DNA of 64,000 nt, from positions 1 through 64,000 of the forward strand of contig NZ_URFY01000011.1 in the NCBI RefSeq assembly GCF_900547205.1, written 5' to 3'. The position numbers and the translations under genes were made by a program. This DNA comes from an uncultured Bacteroides sp. GTDB taxonomy: Bacteria; Bacteroidota; Bacteroidia; Bacteroidales; Bacteroidaceae. Below the pieces are notes generated by a model that saw nothing but the letters and a program-made list of their open reading frames with translations, was not told the origin of the DNA and made no database searches. The stretch's first letter is position 1. Each line of letters starts with the position of its first letter. Below, piece by piece: positions 24,386 through 33,733 of the stretch.

Positions 24386-25747
24386 ATGAAAAAGATAGCT
24401 GTACACAGTCTGCTTCTCCTTATTATATTAGGGAGCGGCAGGCTGCAAGCAGTTGCCGGTCCTGCTGATAAAATCCGGAAGAATATCGAATGCTATTTCA
24501 ACGACTATCTCCGCCAGGAGACACCTCTGTACGAAAAGAATAAACCATTCAGTCTTGGCAAAACATTGACCTACCGCCAGTTGGTGTGGAACGCGTGGAA
24601 AGCTGCCAATGAAAAGCTGGACGAGGAACGGTTAATCGCTCTTGATTCGCTATCCGCCTCCGGCAAGGGAAAGTGGCATCTCCCCAAAGAACTGGAACCA
24701 AACGCTATTATGCCTTATTACTGGGGAAGCAAAGGTGCAGAACCTACAGGCGGCTATCCGATGTATCTCTACATACACGGCTCCGGCCCTAAACAGGCGG
24801 AATGGAAAACGGGATTGAGAATCTGTTCATTATTTGATGATGTCCCCTCTGTTTATTTTATCCCGCAAATCCCCAACGAAGGAAATTACTACCGCTGGTG
24901 GCAGAAATCCAAGCAATACGCCTGGGAGAAATTGCTCCGCCAAGCATTGGTATCCGGTCGTGTCAATCCGGACAGGATGTATATCTTCGGAATATCCGAA
25001 GGTGGATATGGCAGCCAGCGCCTTGCCTCTTTCTATGCCGACTACCTTGCCGGAGCAGGTCCTATGGCAGGCGGAGAACCCTTGAAGAACGCCCCTGCCG
25101 AGAACTGCGCCAACATCGCTTTCTCCCTGCGAACCGGAGCCGAAGACCGGGGCTTCTACCGGAATATCCTCAGCGGCTACGTGAGAGAAGAGTTTGAGAG
25201 GCTGCAAGGTCGGCATCCAGACTTGTATAACCATCAGGTAGAGTTAATCCCCGGCAAAGGGCATTCTATCGACTATCGCCCCACTACTCCGTGGTTGAAA
25301 CAGTTCACCCGCAATCCTTATCCGAAATATGTCTGTTGGGAAGATTTTGAGATGGACGGACTGCATCGCAAAGGGTTCTATAACCTATTTGTGGAAGAGC
25401 GCCCGAGTGATGATGCTAATGACCGTGCACGTTACGAAATGACCATTACGGACAATCACATCACGTTGAATGTGGATAATGTAGCCTATGAAACGATTCA
25501 GAAAGACCCGAAATGGGGGATTGAAATGAAGTTTAAGAAGAGTTACACGCCTGCCACTAAAGGGAAAGTGATTATTTATCTCTGTGCCGAACTGGTAGAC
25601 TTGAAGAAGGAAATCACGGTGACGGTGAATGGGAAAGAGACTTTCCGAGGGAAAGTGAAGCCCGACTTGAAAAATATGGTGAACAGTTGCGCTGCCTTCT
25701 TCGACCCACGACGGATTTATCCTGCCGCCATCGAGGTGGCATTATAA
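24386..25747 (+). CDS. secreted alpha/beta-hydrolase, esterase-like
   Basis: The 453-residue protein has a signal peptide (about the first 24 residues, cleaving near AVAGPA) and an alpha/beta-hydrolase core. The oxyanion block is YIHGSGP near residue 130, the nucleophile elbow is GISEGGYG near residue 210 (serine in GxSxGG), and a catalytic histidine lies in GKGHSIDY near residue 295. The last 120 residues form a separate beta-rich domain. The fold resembles esterases of the PHB-depolymerase/feruloyl-esterase kind. The substrate is unknown. Its stop lies 9 bases from the convergent dacB stop. Confidence 0.8.
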   Translation: MKKIAVHSLLLLIILGSGRLQAVAGPADKIRKNIECYFNDYLRQETPLYEKNKPFSLGKTLTYRQLVWNAWKAANEKLDEERLIALDSLSASGKGKWHLPKELEPNAIMPYYWGSKGAEPTGGYPMYLYIHGSGPKQAEWKTGLRICSLFDDVPSVYFIPQIPNEGNYYRWWQKSKQYAWEKLLRQALVSGRVNPDRMYIFGISEGGYGSQRLASFYADYLAGAGPMAGGEPLKNAPAENCANIAFSLRTGAEDRGFYRNILSGYVREEFERLQGRHPDLYNHQVELIPGKGHSIDYRPTTPWLKQFTRNPYPKYVCWEDFEMDGLHRKGFYNLFVEERPSDDANDRARYEMTITDNHITLNVDNVAYETIQKDPKWGIEMKFKKSYTPATKGKVIIYLCAELVDLKKEITVTVNGKETFRGKVKPDLKNMVNSCAAFFDPRRIYPAAIEVAL

Positions 25748-25756
25748 GCCGACAGC

Positions 25757-27163
25757 CTAACGCCCAATAATCAGTTCGCAGACTTTATCCTGAAAGGCTC
25801 TAGCCTTTGCAGCCGAAAGCACGTTCTGGTTCATGATGGCAAAGGCTACTTCATGTCCGTTCTTCATTTTCAGATAGCCTGCTAGCGCATTGATAGCCGT
25901 GAACGAACCCGTCTTGGCGTGTACATTGCGGTATGCAGGCGAACTCTTCATCCGGAACTTCAATGTCCCGTCTACTCCGCCGACGGGAAGGGATTTATAT
26001 AGCATCCGGAATACTTCCGTCCGCGAATAGGCATATTTCAGAAAATCTACCAGCAGGGCGGGAGAGAGGTAATTGTAATTGGAGAGTCCGCATCCGTCGG
26101 CAATCTTATAGTCTTTCGGGTCGTGCCCCAAGCGGCGGACAAGCTTCATTATCTCTACTATTCCGTCTTCGGCAGCTACGTGCTTCTTTCCGGTGGCTTG
26201 CGCTCCCAAGCGGCAGAGGAACGCTTCCGCATTTAGGTTATCGCTTTCTTTCATCAATTGATCTAATGCCTTCTGCACCGGAGTATTCCAAACCGCCAAG
26301 CGTTCTACGCCCACACTATCATGCGGCAATTCGGCAAAATCATAGGTCTGGGGGACTGAGATTCCTTTATCATTGAGACGTTCGACGAAGGTATGCATGA
26401 AGTAACGGGGAGAATCATAAACATTCACGCAGTCTTTTCTTATCCCTGCCACATTGCCTTTCACCACCAGATTGTTTCCATTCGTGAGCCAGTCTCTTGA
26501 GAAAGAGAACTTTCCGGCAGACGGTGTACGCGACTTCGTTTCGTTGGTCAGCGTATAATAAGAGGAGATAGGCTTGCATGAAATCGTTGCGGTGTCGCCT
26601 TTCAGAGTAGAAGGAACCACCGATATCTCTACCGTTCCTTTGCAAAACATCAGTGGGGAGAGATAAGGCTGATACCCCGCAGGAGTATCGTCCCAAGCCC
26701 AGCCGGCGCCCCAGTATAGGGAGTCTTTCATTGATACATCACCGTAAATCTTTCCGCTTATCACGGAGAAAGGGGAAGCTGTCACTTCTGCTATCAGCGA
26801 ATCCATTGCCAGGCTGTCAAATTCCGGATCGAATCCACCTACTACATACAGGTTTCCTTGAAGCGTATCGCGCTCTATCACCCCGTCGTGCCACACTTCG
26901 GTACGAAAAGGCTCGTTCGCACCGGGGCGGGAGAGGGCGGTAATAGCCGTCAGCAGCTTCATCGTAGAGGCGGGACGGGAGAGTTTCTCCGCACGATAAT
27001 TATAGAGGGATTTCTTTGCCGTCAGGTCGTAGACCGATATGCCGACTTCGGACGCTTCGGGAAGCATCTTTCGGATAAGTGAATCAATCTGAGAAAGATT
27101 CGTCTGCCCCTGCAACGGTAGCAGACAGAGCGATAGAGTAACTAATAAGAGAACTTTCTTCAT
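25757..27163 (-). CDS. dacB: D-alanyl-D-alanine carboxypeptidase/endopeptidase (PBP4 family)
   Basis: The 468-residue secreted penicillin-binding protein trims or cleaves peptidoglycan cross-links in the periplasm. All three serine-peptidase motifs are present: SxxK as ASTMK near residue 65, SDN near residue 309, and KTGS near residue 418. The signal peptide is MKKVLLLVTLSLCLLPLQGQ. The start at 27163 was preferred over 27172 because it gives the cleaner signal peptide. A palindrome array lies 100-210 bases upstream, between dacB and lpdA. Confidence 0.94.
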   Translation of the reverse strand: MKKVLLLVTLSLCLLPLQGQTNLSQIDSLIRKMLPEASEVGISVYDLTAKKSLYNYRAEKLSRPASTMKLLTAITALSRPGANEPFRTEVWHDGVIERDTLQGNLYVVGGFDPEFDSLAMDSLIAEVTASPFSVISGKIYGDVSMKDSLYWGAGWAWDDTPAGYQPYLSPLMFCKGTVEISVVPSTLKGDTATISCKPISSYYTLTNETKSRTPSAGKFSFSRDWLTNGNNLVVKGNVAGIRKDCVNVYDSPRYFMHTFVERLNDKGISVPQTYDFAELPHDSVGVERLAVWNTPVQKALDQLMKESDNLNAEAFLCRLGAQATGKKHVAAEDGIVEIMKLVRRLGHDPKDYKIADGCGLSNYNYLSPALLVDFLKYAYSRTEVFRMLYKSLPVGGVDGTLKFRMKSSPAYRNVHAKTGSFTAINALAGYLKMKNGHEVAFAIMNQNVLSAAKARAFQDKVCELIIGR

Positions 27164-27267
27164 ACTAAACACAGTTTATAAGTCAAATCGGCATCAGAAA
27201 AAGGATAGAGACAAGCAAAGAATAATAAAACTTAGCTCCAAAAGCTCCGCAAGCCTTTGACGATTTT

Positions 27268-27375
27268 AGTTCCACACCGAGGAACTGTAGTTTCATCGGT
27301 GCTGAAACTCTAGTTTCAAGGCGGCGGAACTCTAGTTTCAAGGCGTTGGAACTACAGTTTCACGGTGTGAAACTA
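27268..27375. repeat. palindrome array, about 22-bp period (GAAACTnnAGTTTC core)
   Basis: Four full units of GRAACTnTAGTTTCA lie between partial ones, with ACT positions at 27284, 27307, 27329, 27351 and 27372 (steps 23, 22, 22, 21). A half unit AGTTCCA at 27268 opens the array. The core is a palindrome or near-palindrome of 14 bases with 8-base spacers. It begins 27 bases past the lpdA stop. It shares its core with the array at 47259-47411, 20 kb away. Confidence 0.88.
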
Positions 27376-27401
27376 ATCGCTAGCCCTAGGGTTAGGTCAC
27401 T

Positions 27402-28745
27402 TTATAAGGCTTCCCGGAAAATTTCTCCCACAGTGGGGTGGGGGAATACTATCTTCTTCCATTGCTCCGCCGTCAAACCTAGTTCGATGGCTGTGCCTGC
27501 CAGCGTGATTATCTCCGAAGCAGGATTGCCCAATACATGAGCACCAATCACTACTCCCTTTTCGTCCAGCAGAACTTTGCATACACCGTTCACTCCCTCA
27601 TTCTCCGCCACAAACCGACCGGAATAAGCCATCGGGAGCTTCACGACTTGACAAGCGATACCCTTTGCTGAAGCCGACTCTTCCGTTTCGCCTACTCCCG
27701 CAATCTCAGGATTGGTGTAGACAACGCCCGGAATGGCACGATAGCTCATGGCATCTTCTTTCCCCAGAATAGAGTGCACAGCTACTTCCGCTTCGCGAAC
27801 AGCCGTATGCGCTAATAAAGAGAATCCTGTTAAGTCACCGCAAACGTATACACCGGGCACAGACGTCTGCATTTGAGCATTCACCTTGATAGCACCGCGT
27901 TCCGTCTTTTCCAGATTCAAGTTTTCGAGCCCGAAGCCCTTCGTCACGGGGCGGCGACCGACACTCATCAACAGCTTCTCGGCTACGACGCTACCGCTTC
28001 CTTCTGCATTCTCATAAGACACAACTGCACCTTCTTCCGTCTGCGACAGACCGACCACTTTCGTGCTGAGCAGGAACTTAATCCCCCGTTTCGCATAGTC
28101 GGCACGCAACAGAGCAGAAAGCTCTTTGTCCATTCCGCCCAGAATCTCGTCCATCATTTCGACCACGGTTACCTGCACGCCCAAGCTATTGAAGAACGAT
28201 GCAAACTCCATACCGATAACTCCACCGCCAACGATAGCCAAAGAAGCAGGCAATTCTTTATTGTCCAGCGCTTCGCGATGCGTCCAATAATTCACCGTTT
28301 CCACTCCGGGGATGGGAGGGATAAACGTTTCCGAACCTGTGCAGAGTATCAGATTCTCACCTTCGTAAGTCTCTTCTCCGCAACGGACCGTATTCTTATC
28401 AATGATTTGGGCTTCGCCCGTCACAATAGCAACATTGTTTGTAGTCAACTTCGCCTTTACGCCCAGCACCAATTTGCGAACTACTTTGCTCTTGCGCGCA
28501 ATAATCTTAGGTAAATCGAAAGAGACTTCGGAGACACTTACCGCATACTTCGACGCGTGCTTGGCACTGTCGTAAGTCTTGGCGGAATAGAGCAGGGTTT
28601 TGGTCGGTATACATCCTTCGTTGAGGCAGACACCGCCCAGATTCTTCTTTTCGATAAGTAGCACACTCAAACCGGCTTTACCGGCAGCTTCGGCAGCTGT
28701 ATATCCCGCAGGACCACCACCGATAATGATAACTTGGTATTTCAT
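27402..28745 (-). CDS. lpdA: dihydrolipoyl dehydrogenase
   Basis: The 447-residue FAD flavoprotein reoxidises dihydrolipoyl groups of 2-oxoacid dehydrogenase or glycine-cleavage complexes. The FAD motif GGGPAGYTAAEAAGKAG is at the N-terminus, and the redox disulfide is in GGVCLNEGCIPTKTLL near residues 37-52. The NAD motif is IVGGGVIGMEFASFFNSLG, and the C-terminal catalytic pair is in FPHPTVGEI (histidine-proline-threonine, then glutamate). No partner E1/E2 genes are nearby, so it may serve more than one complex. Confidence 0.95.
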   Translation of the reverse strand: MKYQVIIIGGGPAGYTAAEAAGKAGLSVLLIEKKNLGGVCLNEGCIPTKTLLYSAKTYDSAKHASKYAVSVSEVSFDLPKIIARKSKVVRKLVLGVKAKLTTNNVAIVTGEAQIIDKNTVRCGEETYEGENLILCTGSETFIPPIPGVETVNYWTHREALDNKELPASLAIVGGGVIGMEFASFFNSLGVQVTVVEMMDEILGGMDKELSALLRADYAKRGIKFLLSTKVVGLSQTEEGAVVSYENAEGSGSVVAEKLLMSVGRRPVTKGFGLENLNLEKTERGAIKVNAQMQTSVPGVYVCGDLTGFSLLAHTAVREAEVAVHSILGKEDAMSYRAIPGVVYTNPEIAGVGETEESASAKGIACQVVKLPMAYSGRFVAENEGVNGVCKVLLDEKGVVIGAHVLGNPASEIITLAGTAIELGLTAEQWKKIVFPHPTVGEIFREAL

Positions 28746-28789
28746 AGTATATAATCAGTTAGAAATTACTTCGATCGTTTCATGATATG

Positions 28790-29206
28790 TTATTTCTCCG
28801 CGGAAAGCTCGACAGGGTTCAACTTCTTCGCCATCAGCTCCATAAACTCCCGCTCCTTGACGGGCATCAATGCCTCATACTTCCTTCTACCATACTCCAC
28901 GAGCACATAACGGGTCACTGAGAACCGCCCGAACTTCATCGAACGGCATTGATCTACGGAAGAGATATCCGCAAGAGGTATTACCTTCTTCCGAGTGAAA
29001 CGTCCTTTATACACTTCCAGCATTCCGTCCGTAGTCACCGTATAAGTAGTATGGATAATCTGCTCCACTATTACAATAAGCAGAAGCATCAACAGCACGG
29101 CAAGTAAAATAGTCTTTGTCCACAACGCACCGACGGCGTTAACGGTAAGCACTATCAGCAAGAAATACTGATACCAGGCGATGCGGGCATGAAATATTCG
29201 ATTCAT
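28790..29206 (-). CDS. PH-domain-like membrane protein (bPH2/YdbT type)
   Basis: The 138-residue protein has two N-terminal helices (about residues 12-27 and 29-48). A soluble domain follows, with the pattern YTVTTDGMLEVYKGRFTRKKVIPLADISSVDQCR, here given in parts: YTVTTDGMLEVYKG then VIPLADISSV. This matches bacterial pleckstrin-homology-like DUF304 domains. The function of such proteins is mostly unknown. It is divergent from nadB and separated from lpdA by 44 bases. Confidence 0.7.
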   Translation of the reverse strand: MNRIFHARIAWYQYFLLIVLTVNAVGALWTKTILLAVLLMLLLIVIVEQIIHTTYTVTTDGMLEVYKGRFTRKKVIPLADISSVDQCRSMKFGRFSVTRYVLVEYGRRKYEALMPVKEREFMELMAKKLNPVELSAEK

Positions 29207-29312
29207 TTTGTCAGATTTAGGCCTGCAAGGTAGTAATTTTATGAATTAGTGACAACGAAAAGTACAACGAAGTAACTTATTTTGTAGCTTTGCGGGGAGA
29301 AATAACAATATT

Positions 29313-30890
29313 ATGGTAAGAAAATTCGATTTCCTCGTCATCGGCTCAGGAATTGCCGGTATGAGTTTTGCGCTGAAAGTGGCGCACAAAGGTAAAGTTG
29401 CTCTTATCTGTAAAAGCGGGCTGGAAGAAGCCAACACTTACTTTGCGCAAGGAGGAGTGGCATCCGTAACCAACGTGCTGGTAGATAATTTCGACAAACA
29501 TATTGAAGACACGATGATTGCCGGAGACTGGATTAGCGACCGTACCGCTGTAGAGAAGGTGGTGCGCGAAGCGCCTGCACAAATCGAAGAGCTCATCAAA
29601 TGGGGCGTAGACTTCGACAAGAACGAGAAAGGCGAATTTGACCTTCACCGCGAAGGAGGACATTCCGAGTTCCGCATTCTTCACCATAAAGACAATACGG
29701 GAGCCGAGATTCAGGACAGCTTGATAAGAGCTGTGCAGCGGCATCCTAATATCGAAGTCATCGAAAACCAATTTGCCGTTGAGATACTGACGCAGCATCA
29801 TCTGGGCGTCAACGTCACTCGCCAGACACCGGACATCAAGTGTTACGGTGCTTATATCCTCGACCCGACGACTGGGAAAGTAGACACGTACCTCTCTAAA
29901 GTGACCTTAATGGCCACCGGAGGAGTGGGAGCGGTTTACAAGACAACTACCAATCCGCTGGTTGCCACCGGAGACGGTATCGCAATGGTCTACCGTGCCA
30001 AAGGTACGGTGAAGGACATGGAGTTCGTTCAATTCCACCCCACCGCACTTTATCATCCGGGTGACCGTCCTTCTTTCCTTATTACTGAAGCGATGCGCGG
30101 CTACGGCGGCGTACTCCGCACGATGGATGGCAAAGAGTTCATGCAGAAATACGACCCGCGTCTATCACTTGCTCCACGTGACATCGTGGCGCGTGCCATC
30201 GACAACGAGATGAAGAACCGTGGAGACGACCACGTCTATCTGGATGTCACCCACAAAGACCCCGAAGAGACTAAGAAACACTTCCCCAATATCTACGAGA
30301 AATGTCTCAGCCTTGGCATTGATATTACGAAAGAGTATATCCCCGTAGCTCCCGCTGCCCACTATCTCTGCGGCGGTATCGAAGTGGATTTGAACGGTCA
30401 GTCTTCCATCGAACGACTCTATGCCGTAGGCGAATGCTCGTGTACAGGACTGCACGGCGGCAACCGTCTGGCTTCCAACTCGCTGATTGAAGCTGTGGTA
30501 TATGCCGATGCTGCTGCCAAGCATAGTCTCGAAACCATCGATCAATATACCTTCAACGAAGATATCCCCGAATGGAACGACGAAGGTACCCGTTCGCCGG
30601 AAGAAATGGTGCTAATTACGCAGAGCATGAAGGAAGTGAACCAGATTATGAGTACGTATGTGGGTATTGTCCGCAGCGACCTCCGCCTGAAACGTGCCTG
30701 GGACCGACTGGATATTATCTACGAAGAGACTGAAAGCCTGTTCAAACGTAGCGTGGCTTCCAGAGAGATTTGCGAATTGCGCAATATGGTCAATGTAGGT
30801 TATCTGATTATGCGTCAGGCGATGGAACGCAAGGAAAGTCGTGGGCTGCATTATACGATTGATTATCCGCACGCGAAGAAAGAAGAATAA
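29313..30890 (+). CDS. nadB: L-aspartate oxidase
   Basis: The 525-residue FAD enzyme oxidises aspartate to iminoaspartate, the first step of NAD synthesis. The FAD-binding motif VIGSGIAGMSFALK is at the N-terminus. NadB-type blocks follow: YFAQGGVASV, HREGGHSEFRILHHKDNTG (near residue 112), EFVQFHPTAL, RGYGGVLRT and GLHGGNRLASNSLIEAVV. The REGGHS block favours NadB over the related fumarate-reductase flavoproteins. A -7 box TAGCTTTG lies at 29285-29292, 20 bases before the ATG. nadA and nadC are not adjacent. Confidence 0.95.
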   Translation: MVRKFDFLVIGSGIAGMSFALKVAHKGKVALICKSGLEEANTYFAQGGVASVTNVLVDNFDKHIEDTMIAGDWISDRTAVEKVVREAPAQIEELIKWGVDFDKNEKGEFDLHREGGHSEFRILHHKDNTGAEIQDSLIRAVQRHPNIEVIENQFAVEILTQHHLGVNVTRQTPDIKCYGAYILDPTTGKVDTYLSKVTLMATGGVGAVYKTTTNPLVATGDGIAMVYRAKGTVKDMEFVQFHPTALYHPGDRPSFLITEAMRGYGGVLRTMDGKEFMQKYDPRLSLAPRDIVARAIDNEMKNRGDDHVYLDVTHKDPEETKKHFPNIYEKCLSLGIDITKEYIPVAPAAHYLCGGIEVDLNGQSSIERLYAVGECSCTGLHGGNRLASNSLIEAVVYADAAAKHSLETIDQYTFNEDIPEWNDEGTRSPEEMVLITQSMKEVNQIMSTYVGIVRSDLRLKRAWDRLDIIYEETESLFKRSVASREICELRNMVNVGYLIMRQAMERKESRGLHYTIDYPHAKKEE

Positions 30891-30948
30891 TGCGATATAG
30901 CAAACGGACAGGTTGAAAGACAGTGACCTAGCGTTTATATAAACAAGT

Positions 30949-30980
30949 AGCGCCGTTTCAGAACAGACTGAAACGGCGCT
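30949..30980. terminator. bidirectional terminator between nadB and rubrerythrin
   Basis: AGCGCCGTTTCAG (30949-30961) pairs perfectly with CTGAAACGGCGCT (30968-30980) around a 6-base loop. It lies between two convergent genes. The T-run is weak on both sides, so it may act mainly as a barrier or mRNA-end stabiliser. Confidence 0.7.
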
Positions 30981-31013
30981 TATTGAATCACATAAGTGTG
31001 AAAATACTTTCTA

Positions 31014-31592
31014 TTAATAGTTTTCTTTCTTCACCTCGAAGTAAGCCTGCGGATGCAAACAAGCCGGACACACTTCGGGAGCTTCTTTACCTACAGTGAT
31101 ATAACCGCAGTTACGGCATTGCCATACCACTTCGCCTTCTTTAGCGAATACAGTCATATTTTCGATATTGCTCAAGAAAGCCAAGTATCTTTCTTCATGG
31201 CCTTTTTCAGCGATTGCGATGTTGCGGTACATAGCTGCAATCATTGGGAAACCTTCTTGCTCTGCAACGTCGGCAAAGTGAGGATAATCCATCGCCCATT
31301 CTTCGTGTTCGCCTGCTGCAGCAGCACGCAGATTTTCGAGCGTAGTGCCGATTACACCAGCCGGATAGCTAGCGGTAATCTCTACCATACCACCTTCGAG
31401 GAACTTAAACATACGTTTTGCATGTTCCTTTTCCTGATCGGCTGTTTCAGTGAAAATAGCGGCGATTTGTTCGTAACCTTCTTTTTTAGCTGCACTTGCG
31501 AAGTAAGTGTAACGCATTCTTGCCTGTGATTCGCCTGCGAATGAAGTCAGCAGATTCTTTTCTGTCTGGGTTCCTTTGATACTCTTAGTCAT
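31014..31592 (-). CDS. rbr: rubrerythrin
   Basis: The 192-residue non-heme iron protein reduces hydrogen peroxide in the cytoplasm of anaerobes. The N-terminal ferritin-like four-helix domain has di-iron ligands in ESQARMRYTYFA (near residue 19) and the two ExxH motifs EKEH and EKGHEE. The C-terminal rubredoxin-like domain has CRNCGY near residue 159 and CPACLHP near residue 174. Length and order match the classical family. It is divergent from the SulP transporter and ends at the bidirectional terminator. Confidence 0.97.
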   Translation of the reverse strand: MTKSIKGTQTEKNLLTSFAGESQARMRYTYFASAAKKEGYEQIAAIFTETADQEKEHAKRMFKFLEGGMVEITASYPAGVIGTTLENLRAAAAGEHEEWAMDYPHFADVAEQEGFPMIAAMYRNIAIAEKGHEERYLAFLSNIENMTVFAKEGEVVWQCRNCGYITVGKEAPEVCPACLHPQAYFEVKKENY

Positions 31593-31839
31593 AATTCTAT
31601 TATATTTTTTAAATTGGTTATTACCAAACGTAACTTGTCGTACTATTTATAACGCAAATATACGCGATTTGTTCGTAAAATACAGCTTATTCTTTATTAA
31701 TAATAACTATCGACTCATCGATAAAACCTATCAACAGGCAAATAGTATGCTACAGAACATACTTATTTCGATTATTTTATATAATTTTGCAACCTCTACT
31801 TTACAAAAGCAGCAGTATATATACTTAAAACTCATAATA

Positions 31840-33519
31840 ATGAAGCTATTTGAATTTAAACCCAAACTGGTTTCTTGTTTAAAGAATTACACGAAAGAAA
31901 CGTTCACGGCAGACCTCATGGCGGGTATCATCGTGGGTATTGTGGCGCTTCCGCTTGCCATCGCCTTCGGCATCGCTTCGGGAGTATCGCCTGAGAAAGG
32001 TATCATCACCGCTATTATTGCCGGATTCATCATCTCTCTGTTAGGCGGAAGCAGGGTTCAGATTGGAGGACCGACGGGCGCTTTCATCGTTATCATCTAC
32101 GGCATTATCCAGCAATACGGTGAAGCCGGGCTGATTGTGGCTACGCTCATGGCGGGCGTACTCCTTATATTATTAGGAGTATTCAAGCTGGGAGCCGTTA
32201 TCAAATTTATTCCTTATCCCATCATTGTGGGATTCACAAGCGGTATAGCCGTCACCATCTTTACCACGCAGATTGCTGACATCTTCGGTTTAACGTTCGG
32301 CGGCGAGAAAGTGCCGGGTGACTTCGTGGGTAAGTGGCTGATTTATTTCCGTCATTTCGATACGGTGAACTGGTGGAACACGGTGGTGAGCATCGTAAGC
32401 ATTGTTATCATAGCCATCACTCCGAGATTTTCTAAGAAAATTCCCGGTTCGCTGATTGCTATTGTAGTGGTGACCGTTGCCGTCTATCTGATGAAAACGT
32501 ATGGTGGGATTGATTGCATCCCGACCATCGGCGACCGTTTCACGATTAAGTCGGAGCTGCCGGATGCCGTGGTTCCGGCTTTGGACTGGGAAGCTATCAA
32601 GAATCTGTTCCCCGTGGCTATCACTATCGCTGTGTTGGGGGCGATTGAGTCTTTGCTGTCCGCCACTGTGGCTGATGGTGTGATTGGCGACCGTCACGAT
32701 TCTAATACGGAGTTGATAGCACAGGGCGCTGCCAATATCGTTGCTCCGCTGTTCGGTGGTATCCCGGCTACCGGAGCCATTGCCCGCACGATGACGAATA
32801 TCAACAATGGCGGCAAATCGCCCATTGCGGGAATGATTCACGCGATTGTATTGCTACTGATTCTTCTCTTCCTGATGCCACTGGCGCAGTTCATCCCGAT
32901 GGCTTGCCTTGCGGGTGTACTTGTCATTGTGTCCTATAACATGAGCGGATGGCGTGTATTCAAAGCTCTGTTGAAGAATCCGAAGTCGGACGTCACCGTG
33001 CTGCTGATTACGTTCTTCCTCACGGTCATCTTCGACTTGACGGTGGCTATCGAAGTGGGACTAATTATCGCTTGCGTTCTCTTCATGAAGCGCGTAATGG
33101 AGACTACCGAGATTTCGGTGATTACGGATGAGATTGACCCGAATAAAGAGTCGGATATCGCCGTGCACGAAGAAAACCTGATTATTCCCAAAGGGGTGGA
33201 GGTATACGAAATCAACGGCCCGTACTTCTTCGGCATCGCCACGAAGTTTGAAGAGACGATGGCGCAACTGGGCGACCGACCAAAGGTGCGTATCATCCGT
33301 ATGCGTAAGGTTCCGTTCATCGATTCCACAGGTATTCACAATTTGACTACACTTTGCCAGATGTCGCAGAAGGAGAAGATTACTGTCGTCCTTTCGGGTG
33401 TCAACCAGAAGGTACACAAAGTGCTGGAGAAATCAGGCTTCTACGAATTGCTGGGAGAGGAAAATATCTGCGCAAACATTAATGTGGCGTTAGATAGGGC
33501 AAAGAGGGTAATCGAATGA
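31840..33519 (+). CDS. SulP/SLC26-family anion transporter with STAS domain
   Basis: The 559-residue transporter has about 12 membrane helices in residues 25-430, starting with IIVGIVALPLAIAFGIASG and including the family block IGGPTGAFIVII near residue 74. A cytoplasmic STAS domain follows (RMRKVPFIDSTGIHNLTTL near residue 495). SulP proteins carry sulfate, bicarbonate or other anions; the substrate cannot be read from sequence alone. The start at 31840 begins the normal N-terminus MKLFEFKPKL; the longer open frame lacks family character and crosses the promoter region (TAATTTTG near 31784). Confidence 0.92.
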   Translation: MKLFEFKPKLVSCLKNYTKETFTADLMAGIIVGIVALPLAIAFGIASGVSPEKGIITAIIAGFIISLLGGSRVQIGGPTGAFIVIIYGIIQQYGEAGLIVATLMAGVLLILLGVFKLGAVIKFIPYPIIVGFTSGIAVTIFTTQIADIFGLTFGGEKVPGDFVGKWLIYFRHFDTVNWWNTVVSIVSIVIIAITPRFSKKIPGSLIAIVVVTVAVYLMKTYGGIDCIPTIGDRFTIKSELPDAVVPALDWEAIKNLFPVAITIAVLGAIESLLSATVADGVIGDRHDSNTELIAQGAANIVAPLFGGIPATGAIARTMTNINNGGKSPIAGMIHAIVLLLILLFLMPLAQFIPMACLAGVLVIVSYNMSGWRVFKALLKNPKSDVTVLLITFFLTVIFDLTVAIEVGLIIACVLFMKRVMETTEISVITDEIDPNKESDIAVHEENLIIPKGVEVYEINGPYFFGIATKFEETMAQLGDRPKVRIIRMRKVPFIDSTGIHNLTTLCQMSQKEKITVVLSGVNQKVHKVLEKSGFYELLGEENICANINVALDRAKRVIE

Positions 33520-33733
33520 TTAACAAAGTTGACGCCATTCTGCGCTGTTGCTTTCAAAAAGAAAGATAAGTAGGGGTTTACTAACCGTAAGTCGCATACG
33601 ATTGTAGCTCCCGCCGCTTGATATACATCAAAATCCATCTTGCTGAACTCTACCTTGAAAGAATTTGTTTTACCTTTGCAGCCGCAAAAAAGGAGAAGGT
33701 AAAAAGATTAACAGGTATCAGGTAAAGTTTCAT

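Noticed and set aside
31576..31839. N-terminal extension of the SulP transporter
   Set aside because: The extension crosses the promoter region between two divergent genes, and homologues start at the MKLFEFKPK position.
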